A stretch of DNA of 17,662 nt, from assembly GCA_944323945.1 (NCBI GenBank), contig CALUUL010000042.1, positions 1 to 17,662 of the forward strand, given 5' to 3'. The notes under the pieces are model-generated. The model saw nothing but the letters and a program-made list of their open reading frames with translations, was not told the DNA's origin and did not search any database. Shown one piece after another: positions 7,364-13,987 of the stretch. Numbering within the stretch: position 1 is the first letter of the stretch; each line of letters starts with the position of its first letter. Made by a program: the position numbers and the translations under genes. This stretch comes from Candidatus Gastranaerophilales bacterium. GTDB lineage: Bacteria; Cyanobacteriota; Vampirovibrionia; Gastranaerophilales; Gastranaerophilaceae.

Positions 7364-7397
7364 AAAACCTTTGTATTGCAAGGGTTTTAATTTTATT
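7364..7397 (+). terminator. Rho-independent terminator of hydF
   Basis: A 10-bp stem (AAAACCTTTG with CAAGGGTTTT, one G-U pair) closes a 5-nt loop at 7364-7388 and is followed by an AATTTTATT tail. It lies 44 nt after the hydF stop. Confidence 0.75.
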
Positions 7398-7432
7398 ACA
7401 AATTCATAGATAAAAAAAAGGCAATTTATATC

Positions 7433-7451
7433 GTATATATTTTTTATATAC
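7433..7451. repeat. Short AT-rich inverted repeat upstream of the acidic repeat protein
   Basis: GTATATA and TATATAC flank five T residues, 30 nt before the start codon at 7481. It could be part of a promoter or an operator. In such AT-rich DNA a chance origin is quite possible. Confidence 0.35.
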
Positions 7452-7480
7452 AATATAGAGTTTAAAGAATCGAGGATATT

Positions 7481-7855
7481 ATGACAGACGCTTTTTCATT
7501 TATGACTAGTACATTCAAAAATATCAATGATTTTCAAACAAAAAATAACGATAATAAAAGCAACTTTTATGTAGAAGATGATGAACTTATAAGCTATAAT
7601 GATAACAATGGAAATGGATATAATTCCTGTGATTTTACAACATTCGAAGACTTAATTATGTCTGATACAAATGGAAATTATGAAGCAAACATGAAAGATT
7701 TAATGGACTACGAAAACTTTGAAATAAAAGATAATATGAGTAATGGTTATGACTATGAAGAAGCCTTCAATAGTTATATAGCAAGTGATTCTTTCGGAAA
7801 CGGATACCAATTTGATGATCAATCAGAAGATAATGATTTTAATATTGAAAGTTAA
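7481..7855 (+). CDS. Small very acidic, Asn/Asp/Tyr-rich protein with degenerate NG-Y repeats; function unknown
   Basis: The product is 124 aa, with about 28 Asp/Glu against 5 Lys and no Arg visible. It has no signal peptide and no membrane segment. From residue 40 a degenerate repeat recurs: N-G-N-G-Y (Y47), N-G-N-Y (Y67), N-G-Y (Y90) and G-N-G-Y (Y109), at spacings of 20, 23 and 19 residues. The first and third copies are followed by an acidic, Phe-containing patch and L/Y-I-x-S-D. A GAGGA ribosome site lies 4 nt before the ATG. The gene sits alone between two plus-strand terminators, so it is probably a monocistronic unit. I do not recognise the family. Ion binding or a disordered, surface or matrix role would fit the composition but is only inference. 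Confidence 0.7.
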   Translation: MTDAFSFMTSTFKNINDFQTKNNDNKSNFYVEDDELISYNDNNGNGYNSCDFTTFEDLIMSDTNGNYEANMKDLMDYENFEIKDNMSNGYDYEEAFNSYIASDSFGNGYQFDDQSEDNDFNIES

Positions 7856-7884
7856 AAGGAATATAATTTAATAAAGATTTTGAC

Positions 7885-7913
7885 AAATCCCTTTGTAAAA
7901 AGGGATTTTTTTT
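7885..7913 (+). terminator. Rho-independent terminator after the acidic repeat protein
   Basis: A perfect 10-bp stem (AAATCCCTTT with AAAGGGATTT) with a GTAA loop occupies 7885-7908 and runs into eight T residues. Its tail touches the stop codon of the convergent permease gene. Read on the minus strand it lacks a long T tract, so it mainly serves the plus-strand gene. Confidence 0.85.
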
Positions 7914-8757
7914 AACCTTTAACAGCACCTTCATTTTGAGAGGAAATAAAATATTTTTGCATAGCTATAAAGAAAACAATAATAGGAATTATAGAGATAA
8001 TAGCACCAGAGGCAATATATCTCCAATTAGCACTAAACATACCTTGTAAGTCGTTAACTCCAACAGGCAGTGTATATAATGTTTTTTTAGACAAAACAAT
8101 ACTTGGCCACAAGAACTCACCCCAAGAACCAATAAAAGTAAAAATCGCAAGCAAAGCAAGTGTAGGAGCTGTCATTGGGAGTAATATTTTTCTCCAAATA
8201 TCAAACACCCCACAACCATCAATAAAAGCAGCTTCTTCCATTTCCTTGGGAATAGAAAGGAAAGCCTGTCTCATTAAGAATATTCCAAATGCGTTAACTG
8301 CAAAAGGTAATATTAAGCCTAAATATCCCATAACAAAACCATATGTATCTACAAGATGAAGTTTTAAAACTATAAGATAAACAGGCAACATAATCGCCTG
8401 AAATGGAATCATAATAGTAGAAAGAACCAAACAAAATAAAAAATTCTTTCCTTTAAAATTCATTCTGGCCAAAGGATATGCCGCTAATGATGAAAAAATC
8501 AAATTTAAAACAACGGTAAAACCTGCAACTATAAGACTATTAAAGAAATAAAGCATAAAAGGTATTTGGTTCCAAACACCAATAAAGTTTTCAAATGTAA
8601 AGCTTTTCGGAATAAAAACAGGTGGGTATGCAAATATATTTTCATCCATACCTTTTAATGCAGTTGAAATTAACCATATAAAAGGGAAAACTGAAATAAT
8701 AGACATAAAAATCAAAAATGAATGAGATATAAAACCTTTGAACAGTTTTCTTATCAT
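7912..8757 (-). CDS. Carbohydrate ABC transporter permease, MalG/UgpE-type (CUT1)
   Basis: The 281-aa inner-membrane protein has about six hydrophobic segments and the binding-protein-dependent permease signature E175-A-A-F-I-D-G181 with the family-typical I-L-L-P close. This is the cytoplasmic loop that docks on the ATPase. Length, the N-terminal hydrophobic segment followed by a periplasmic loop with NPP-like YPPVFIP, and the C-terminal NEGAVKG all fit the MalG-type half of CUT1 importers. Its ATG overlaps the TGA of the upstream MalF-type gene (ATGA), so the two are translationally coupled. Substrate cannot be read from the sequence; a sugar, oligosaccharide or glycerol-phosphate-like solute is expected. 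No ATPase or binding protein is adjacent. Confidence 0.93.
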   Translation of the reverse strand: MIRKLFKGFISHSFLIFMSIISVFPFIWLISTALKGMDENIFAYPPVFIPKSFTFENFIGVWNQIPFMLYFFNSLIVAGFTVVLNLIFSSLAAYPLARMNFKGKNFLFCLVLSTIMIPFQAIMLPVYLIVLKLHLVDTYGFVMGYLGLILPFAVNAFGIFLMRQAFLSIPKEMEEAAFIDGCGVFDIWRKILLPMTAPTLALLAIFTFIGSWGEFLWPSIVLSKKTLYTLPVGVNDLQGMFSANWRYIASGAIISIIPIIVFFIAMQKYFISSQNEGAVKG

Positions 8758-9626
8758 ATTTTATACCTCTTATTTTCAAAACAAGTTATATTGATTATAG
8801 AGAAAATAAGTATGACAAAAAGTAAAACAACAGAGGCAGCTGAAGCCATAGATAAGTCAAGATTTTCAAAAGCTCTTTCATATATATAATAAACAATAGT
8901 CTTTGTAGAGTTAAGAGGTCCACCTTTGGTCATAACATATATTTCTGTGAATACTTTTAAAGCAGATATAGAAGAAATAATTACAACTAAAGCAATTGTA
9001 GGCATAATTTGTGGGACAGTAACAGTAAGATGTTTTTTGATTTCACTTGCCCCATCAATATCTGCAGCCTCATATAAATCTTTTGGAACACCAATTAAAG
9101 CAGATAAATATATCATCATATAATAACCAATGCCTTTATATATAGTAACAATAGAAACAGCAAATAGTGCAAATCTTGTATCAGTGAGCCAACCAATAGC
9201 ATTTAATCCACATAATTCCAAAAAATAATTAAAAATTCCTTGCTGAGCATATAACCATTTGAACGCAATGGCAACAACGACAATAGATATTATTACCGGC
9301 AGATAAATCAATATTTTATAAATATTTACACCTTTAATTTTTTGATTAATAAATATTGCAACAATCAAAGGTAAAATTGCAAGAATAGGCACAACCATCA
9401 TCAAAAATAAAAAAGTATTAAATATGGTTATAAAGAACTCTTTTGAATTAAAAAGTTTAACGTAATTAGAGAGACCAACAAAAGTTGGATTATAAATATC
9501 ATTTGAAAAATCTTTAAAACTTAATATAATAGTTTCAATAAAAGGTATAAAAAAGAATGTTGCAAGCAAAACAAAAGCCGGCAATAAAAACAAATAAGGA
9601 ATATATTTTTTATAAAAATTATTCAA
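8754..9626 (-). CDS. Carbohydrate ABC transporter permease, MalF/UgpA-type (CUT1)
   Basis: This 290-aa six-segment membrane protein is the partner of the downstream MalG-type permease. The EAA loop is at 186-192 (E-A-A-D-I-D-G) followed by TVPQIMP, and the N-terminus PYLFLLPAFVLLATFFFIP is the usual first segment of UgpA-like permeases. The C-terminal region has TKGGPLNST, also typical of the family. The start is TTG at 9626-9624 with AAGGA six bases upstream; no in-frame ATG fits. The two permeases would form the heterodimeric pore of one importer. The missing ATPase suggests a shared MsmK/UgpC-like ATPase encoded elsewhere, which is an inference from how some CUT1 systems work. Confidence 0.93.
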   Translation of the reverse strand: MNNFYKKYIPYLFLLPAFVLLATFFFIPFIETIILSFKDFSNDIYNPTFVGLSNYVKLFNSKEFFITIFNTFLFLMMVVPILAILPLIVAIFINQKIKGVNIYKILIYLPVIISIVVVAIAFKWLYAQQGIFNYFLELCGLNAIGWLTDTRFALFAVSIVTIYKGIGYYMMIYLSALIGVPKDLYEAADIDGASEIKKHLTVTVPQIMPTIALVVIISSISALKVFTEIYVMTKGGPLNSTKTIVYYIYERAFENLDLSMASAASVVLLFVILIFSIINITCFENKRYKI

Positions 9627-9714
9627 GACTAATCCTTCAATTTTTTCTTATTATAAATGCTATTAGCAATATTTGCACGTAATTTGTTTTTATTAATATA
9701 TAAGAGGACTAATT
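9627..9714. promoter_or_regulatory. Divergent promoter region with a short inverted repeat
   Basis: For the minus-strand permeases a TATAAT lies at 9655-9650. The 11-bp inverted repeat TGCTATTAGCA at 9658-9668 sits just upstream of it, where a regulator could bind. For the plus-strand gene TTGCAC at 9673-9678 and TATATA at 9697-9702 are 18 bp apart. All are weak individually. Confidence 0.35.
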
Positions 9715-10419
9715 ATGCGTTTTTTTAATAACTTATTAAAAATTTTAATAAAAAATAAAAAGCTTTCCAAAAGTGTATTTTTTAAAAATTCGACAACAAA
9801 GTATTCTATGAATTCAAGTTGCACACTTAACTTTTCAAGTGAAACAGAAAAGAAAAAAATAGAAATTAATAATAAATTAAAACCTATTATAAAGAAATAT
9901 ATAAACCATCCTGAAAAATTATTACAATATATGCAGTTAGAAGGAATGAAAATATATAAATTTAACAATGCAGCAAAAATTCTTGCAAAACTAGGAGAAG
10001 AAGAAGGTTTTTTGACGCCTCTAAAAGGATTTAAAGCATTTATTATAAATTTAATAATAGGATATACATTCGAAGGTAAATTGAAAATCAGTTTTACAAC
10101 AAAAGAAATGTTTATCTTTAATATTGACAATACTGAGATATACACAATAGCAAGAGCCTTACATAAATATTATGGCTATAAGGCACATTTGCCGGGCTTT
10201 GATTATAAATCACAAGAAGTTTTCAAGAAAGTATACAATAGTAGAAAATCGCAAACTTCGCCTTTAGATAAATGTACAATAAAAGATATATATTCTTGTA
10301 AAGAAGCACTTGCAAGAGATTTAGAATCAATCAATTTTACAATAGATCTTTCTGTAGAATATGAACGTTCAAAGAAAGCATTAGATAAACTTGTAAATGA
10401 AAACTCAACAAGTGTATAA
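9715..10419 (+). CDS. Unrecognised 234-aa protein
   Basis: I do not recognise this family. The ORF is convincing: an AGAGGA site 6 nt before the ATG, codon use like its neighbours, and full length between two intergenic regions. The N-terminal 50 residues are basic and Ser/Asn-rich, resembling neither a signal peptide nor a membrane segment. A helical, Lys/Glu-rich part follows. The central region has a Gly-containing core (LGEEEGFLTPLKGFKAF) and hydrophobic strands (IINLIIGYTF, MFIFNIDN), then YYGYKAHLPGF. The C-terminus (from about 190) is helical and charged. It looks soluble and cytoplasmic. It is divergent from the sugar permeases and upstream of ffh; neither neighbour explains it. A lineage-restricted protein is the simplest guess. 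Confidence 0.7.
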   Translation: MRFFNNLLKILIKNKKLSKSVFFKNSTTKYSMNSSCTLNFSSETEKKKIEINNKLKPIIKKYINHPEKLLQYMQLEGMKIYKFNNAAKILAKLGEEEGFLTPLKGFKAFIINLIIGYTFEGKLKISFTTKEMFIFNIDNTEIYTIARALHKYYGYKAHLPGFDYKSQEVFKKVYNSRKSQTSPLDKCTIKDIYSCKEALARDLESINFTIDLSVEYERSKKALDKLVNENSTSV

Positions 10420-10515
10420 AAATCAAACATATTTTATAATAGTATAAAATACGATCTTATACTTTAAGAACTGATACAATTTAATATAAACAGTGCTTAT
10501 AAAGCATATTTATAG

Positions 10516-10521
10516 TAAAAT
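10516..10521 (+). promoter_or_regulatory. Candidate -10 element implying a leaderless ffh transcript
   Basis: TAAAAT ends exactly 6 nt before the ffh ATG at 10528, so the expected transcript start coincides with the A of the start codon. No Shine-Dalgarno sequence is visible ahead of this ATG. An overlapping TATAGT at 10511-10516 would instead give a leader of about 5 nt. A clear -35 is not seen. The rest of the 10420-10527 gap holds only a 7-bp AT-rich hairpin at 10441-10463. Confidence 0.35.
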
Positions 10522-10527
10522 CTTATT

Positions 10528-11889
10528 ATGTTTGATAATTTATCCGAAAAATTACAAGAAATAATAAAAAAGGCTTCCGGAAACGCATCTTTAACAGAAG
10601 AAAATATGACAGATGCATTAAGAGAAGTTAGACGTGCACTGCTTGAAGCTGATGTAAGCTTAAAAGTAGTTAAAATATTTATGTCTAACTTAAAAGAAAA
10701 AGCATTAGGTGAAGATGTATTAAAAGGAGTTAATCCGTCACAACAATTAATAAAGATTGTACACGATGAACTCGTTAATATATTAGGCAACGAAAACAAA
10801 CCGTTAAAATTAGATGGACATCCATCATTAATTATGATGCTTGGATTACAAGGTTCAGGTAAGACAACATCAGCAGCGAAACTTGCAATTAAACTAAAAA
10901 AAGAAGGTAAAAATCCATTATTAGTTGCAGCAGATGTATATAGACCCGCAGCTATTACGCAACTTAAAACATTAGGCGAACAAACTCAAACCAAAGTATT
11001 CACAATAGATGAATCAAAAGATGTTCAAAAAATTGTGACAGAAGCCATTGAATATGCTAAGGCAAACAGATTTAACGTTGTAATAATTGATACAGCAGGT
11101 CGTCTTCAAATAGATAACGAGATGATGGCAGAATTAATGCTAATAGATAGAGCATTCCATCCACAAGAAAAACTTTTAGTAATAGATGCGATGCTTGGTC
11201 AACAAGCAGTAAGTGTAGCAGAAAATTTTAATACGCAATTAGACATTACAGGAATTGTATTAACAAAACTTGATGGTGATTCAAGAGGCGGAGCTGCATT
11301 AAGCGTAGTTCAAGCAGCAGGAAAGCCAATCAAGTTAACAGGTACAGGTGAAAAACTCGATGCATTAAACGATTTTCATCCTACAAGAATGGCAGACAGA
11401 ATTCTCGGTATGGGTGATATTGTTTCTCTTGTAGAAAAAGCACAAGAAGTATTTGATGAAAAGCAAGCAAAAGAATTTGAAAAGAAAATGGCAAAAGCCG
11501 AATTCACCTATAATGATTTTCTTAATATGCAAAAACAAATGAAAATGTTTGGATCTATTGATAATATTTTAGGCATGCTTCCAATTCCTGGATTAAATAA
11601 AGATGCAAAAGAAACAATTGCAACAGAAGGCGAAAAACAACTCAAAAAAATTGAATCATTTATATCAAGTATGACACCAAGTGAAAGAGCAAATCCACAA
11701 TTAATAAATACATCAAGAAAAAAAAGAATTTCAACAGGATGCGGAATTCCTCTTCATGAAGTAAATCAAATCATTTCACAATTTGATCAAATGCGACAAA
11801 TGATGAAAGGAATGAACGATATAAAACAAAAAGTAAAAAAAGGAAAATTGAAAATACCAAAGAACTTTGGCGGAAGATTTCCATTTTAG
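10528..11889 (+). CDS. ffh: Signal recognition particle protein Ffh (SRP54)
   Basis: Ffh binds signal sequences on nascent membrane proteins and, with SRP RNA and FtsY, targets ribosomes to the membrane. The N domain has the expected ALREVRRALLEADV helix. The G domain shows GLQGSGKTT (106-114), AADVYRPAA, DTAGR (188-192) and TKLDGDSRGGAA (from 246), followed by GTGEKLDALNDFHPTRMADR and LGMGD. The Met-rich M domain follows, including the RNA-binding RKKRISTG segment (397-404). There the common G-S-G is G-C-G (C405), an unusual but not disabling-looking change. At 453 aa it is full length. It has no clear ribosome site. It probably begins an operon with the three genes downstream (20-nt gap to the next). 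Confidence 0.97.
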   Translation: MFDNLSEKLQEIIKKASGNASLTEENMTDALREVRRALLEADVSLKVVKIFMSNLKEKALGEDVLKGVNPSQQLIKIVHDELVNILGNENKPLKLDGHPSLIMMLGLQGSGKTTSAAKLAIKLKKEGKNPLLVAADVYRPAAITQLKTLGEQTQTKVFTIDESKDVQKIVTEAIEYAKANRFNVVIIDTAGRLQIDNEMMAELMLIDRAFHPQEKLLVIDAMLGQQAVSVAENFNTQLDITGIVLTKLDGDSRGGAALSVVQAAGKPIKLTGTGEKLDALNDFHPTRMADRILGMGDIVSLVEKAQEVFDEKQAKEFEKKMAKAEFTYNDFLNMQKQMKMFGSIDNILGMLPIPGLNKDAKETIATEGEKQLKKIESFISSMTPSERANPQLINTSRKKRISTGCGIPLHEVNQIISQFDQMRQMMKGMNDIKQKVKKGKLKIPKNFGGRFPF

Positions 11890-11909
11890 AGAGTAATCAG
11901 GGTGGGTTT

Positions 11910-12926
11910 ATGTTAAAAAAAGCAATGATTATGGCTGCTGGTGTAGGTTCGAGATTAGAACCTTTATCAAGTATTGTTCCAAAACCACTTGTACCAATCG
12001 CAAATATTCCTACAATGGATATTTTAGTGAATCACCTTAAATCGTTCGGAATAAAAGATGTTATAGCAAACACATACTATAAGTCTGAACAAATCCAAAC
12101 TCATTATAAAAGAAATAATTTTGGAATTAATTTTCAATTTATAAAAGAGACGGAACTTTCAGGTACCGCAGGCGGTGTAAAGAAATGCCAATTTTTCTTT
12201 AATGAAGGAGAAGACTTTATTGTAATGTCTGGCGACGGTTTAACAGACGTTGATATCGCAAAAGCATATTGCTCACATAAAAAATCAAACTCAATTGCAA
12301 CAATAATAACAAAAGAAGTAGCACACAAAGAGGTTTCCAAATACGGAATTATTGTTACAGATAAAAAAGGGGTTGTAGAAAATTTTCAAGAAAAACCATC
12401 TATTAATGAAGCAAAGTCAAATTTAGCAAATACTGGCATATATATATTTAATTATGCCATTTTTAGTTTTATACCACAAAACACATTCTATGATTTTGCA
12501 AAAAATGTTTTTCCTGCAATTTTAAGCTCAGAGATAAAAATAAATACATATACCCACACAGGATATTGGTCAGATATAGGTTCAATTGAACAATACAAAG
12601 AATCCAACCGTGATATAGTAAATAGAAAAATTTCATATTTTAATCCGCAAATTACTGAAAGCAGAAATGGCAAATATATCTGTGGAAAAAATACAAAAAT
12701 TGGAGATAATACCTTTTTCTATGGAGAAAATGTCATAGGAAAAAATTGTACTATAGGAGAAAACTGTAAAATAATAAATTCTATTTTTTGGGATAACATA
12801 CATATAAAAAACAATATAACTATTGAAAATTCAATAATATTACCAAATACAATAATAGATAAAACAATAAAAGACAAAATATTAACAAGCAATGATGCCT
12901 TAAATAGTAGCAAAATATTAGTTTAG
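11910..12926 (+). CDS. NDP-sugar pyrophosphorylase (mannose-1-phosphate guanylyltransferase-like)
   Basis: The 338-aa product has the nucleotidyltransferase fold signature MAAGVGSRL (8-16) and PKPLVPIAN (24-32), the metal-binding SGDGLTD (G108, D109), a FQEKPS motif, NTGIYIF, and the YWSDIG motif. From about 252 to 318 hexapeptide repeats (IGDNTFF, IGKNCTIGENCKI) form a left-handed beta-helix. The enzyme joins a sugar-1-phosphate to an NTP to make an activated sugar for envelope polysaccharide or glycosylation. GDP-mannose or dTDP/UDP-glucose are the usual products; the specific sugar and base cannot be read with confidence. A GGGTGG site precedes the ATG. It lies 20 nt after ffh and 11 nt before aroF. 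Confidence 0.9.
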   Translation: MLKKAMIMAAGVGSRLEPLSSIVPKPLVPIANIPTMDILVNHLKSFGIKDVIANTYYKSEQIQTHYKRNNFGINFQFIKETELSGTAGGVKKCQFFFNEGEDFIVMSGDGLTDVDIAKAYCSHKKSNSIATIITKEVAHKEVSKYGIIVTDKKGVVENFQEKPSINEAKSNLANTGIYIFNYAIFSFIPQNTFYDFAKNVFPAILSSEIKINTYTHTGYWSDIGSIEQYKESNRDIVNRKISYFNPQITESRNGKYICGKNTKIGDNTFFYGENVIGKNCTIGENCKIINSIFWDNIHIKNNITIENSIILPNTIIDKTIKDKILTSNDALNSSKILV

Positions 12927-12937
12927 GAGAAAGAAAA

Positions 12938-13984
12938 ATGATTATAATAATGGAGCCATCAGCTACAAAAGAACAGATACAAACAGTCGTAAATGCATTG
13001 CATAATAAAGGATTCAAAACAGTTTTAAACCATGGTGATGTAATGACTGTAATAGCAGCTATAGGAGATAAAAGGCTGATAGATCCTCATTCTTTTCAAT
13101 CATACGAAGGTGTTAGGAGTGTAAAATTAATTCAGGAACCATATAAACTGGCATCTAGAGAATATAAACAAGAAGATACGGTTATAGAATTTTCAAACGG
13201 TGTAAGAATAGGCGGATTAGAAAAACCCGTATTAATTGTAGGACCTTGCAGTGTAGAAAAAGATTTAGACGGACTTTTAAGAGTAGCAGATGCAGCAAAA
13301 GAAATGGGATGTCACTTTTTAAGAGGCGGCGCATTTAAACCAAGAACATCACCATACGATTTTCAAGGTTTAGAAGAAAAAGCACTTGAATATTTAGCAA
13401 TAGCCAGAGAAAGAACTGGTTTGCTTGTAGTTACAGAATTAATGGACACAATGGATATTGATTTGGTATGTCAATACGCAGATGTTATCCAAATCGGAGC
13501 AAGAAATATGCAAAACTTTAAGCTTTTGAAAGCAGTAGGCAAATGCAATAAACCTGTTATTTTAAAAAGAGGACCTGCTGCAACAATAAGAGAATTTTTG
13601 CTTGCCGCAGAACATATAATGTATAATGGAAATGACAAAGTTATTTTATGTGAAAGAGGGATATTAGGCGTAGATAAAAATGCAACAAGAAATACTCTTG
13701 ATATAGCAGCAATTCCTGTTATAAAGAAATATTCACATTTACCTATTATAGTAGACCCAAGTCACGGAACAGGAAGAAGATATTTAGTAGAACCAATGGC
13801 AAAAGCAGGCTTAATAGTAGGTGCACATGGTGTTATGATGGAAGTACATCATGATCCTGAAAATGCATCTTCAGATGGAGCTCAAAGTTTAAGTATTCCT
13901 ATGTTTAAAGAAGTAGCAAAAAGATTAAATAAACTAATCGGAAGAATAGACTACGATAATAAACATCTCACAGGGAAGGTATAA
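12938..13984 (+). CDS. aroF: 3-deoxy-7-phosphoheptulonate (DAHP) synthase, AroF type with N-terminal regulatory domain
   Basis: It catalyses the first step of the shikimate pathway, condensing phosphoenolpyruvate and erythrose-4-phosphate. Residues 1-75 match the ferredoxin-like regulatory domain known from Thermotoga-type DAHP synthases (MIIIMEPSATKEQI, PYKLASREY), where aromatic amino acids give feedback inhibition. The catalytic barrel shows GPCSVE (102-107), RGGAFKPRTSPY (129-140), QIGARNMQN, ILKRG, CERGI, DPSHGTGRR (from 273) and MEVHHDPxxAxSDGxQSL, covering the PEP, phosphate and metal ligands. It is full length at 348 aa. AGGAG is spaced 8 nt from the ATG. It is 3 nt upstream of the helicase and co-directional with the pyrophosphorylase, so co-transcription is likely, though the pathways are unrelated. 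Confidence 0.96.
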   Translation: MIIIMEPSATKEQIQTVVNALHNKGFKTVLNHGDVMTVIAAIGDKRLIDPHSFQSYEGVRSVKLIQEPYKLASREYKQEDTVIEFSNGVRIGGLEKPVLIVGPCSVEKDLDGLLRVADAAKEMGCHFLRGGAFKPRTSPYDFQGLEEKALEYLAIARERTGLLVVTELMDTMDIDLVCQYADVIQIGARNMQNFKLLKAVGKCNKPVILKRGPAATIREFLLAAEHIMYNGNDKVILCERGILGVDKNATRNTLDIAAIPVIKKYSHLPIIVDPSHGTGRRYLVEPMAKAGLIVGAHGVMMEVHHDPENASSDGAQSLSIPMFKEVAKRLNKLIGRIDYDNKHLTGKV

Positions 13985-13987
13985 ATA

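Noticed and set aside
9693..10145. Minus-strand ORF of 150 aa opposite the unknown 234-aa gene
   Set aside because: It is a shadow of the plus-strand gene. The plus-strand frame has the ribosome site and normal composition.
10441..10463. AT-rich hairpin before ffh as a terminator of the preceding gene
   Set aside because: The 7-bp stem has only A-T-rich pairs, a 9-nt loop and no T tract after it.
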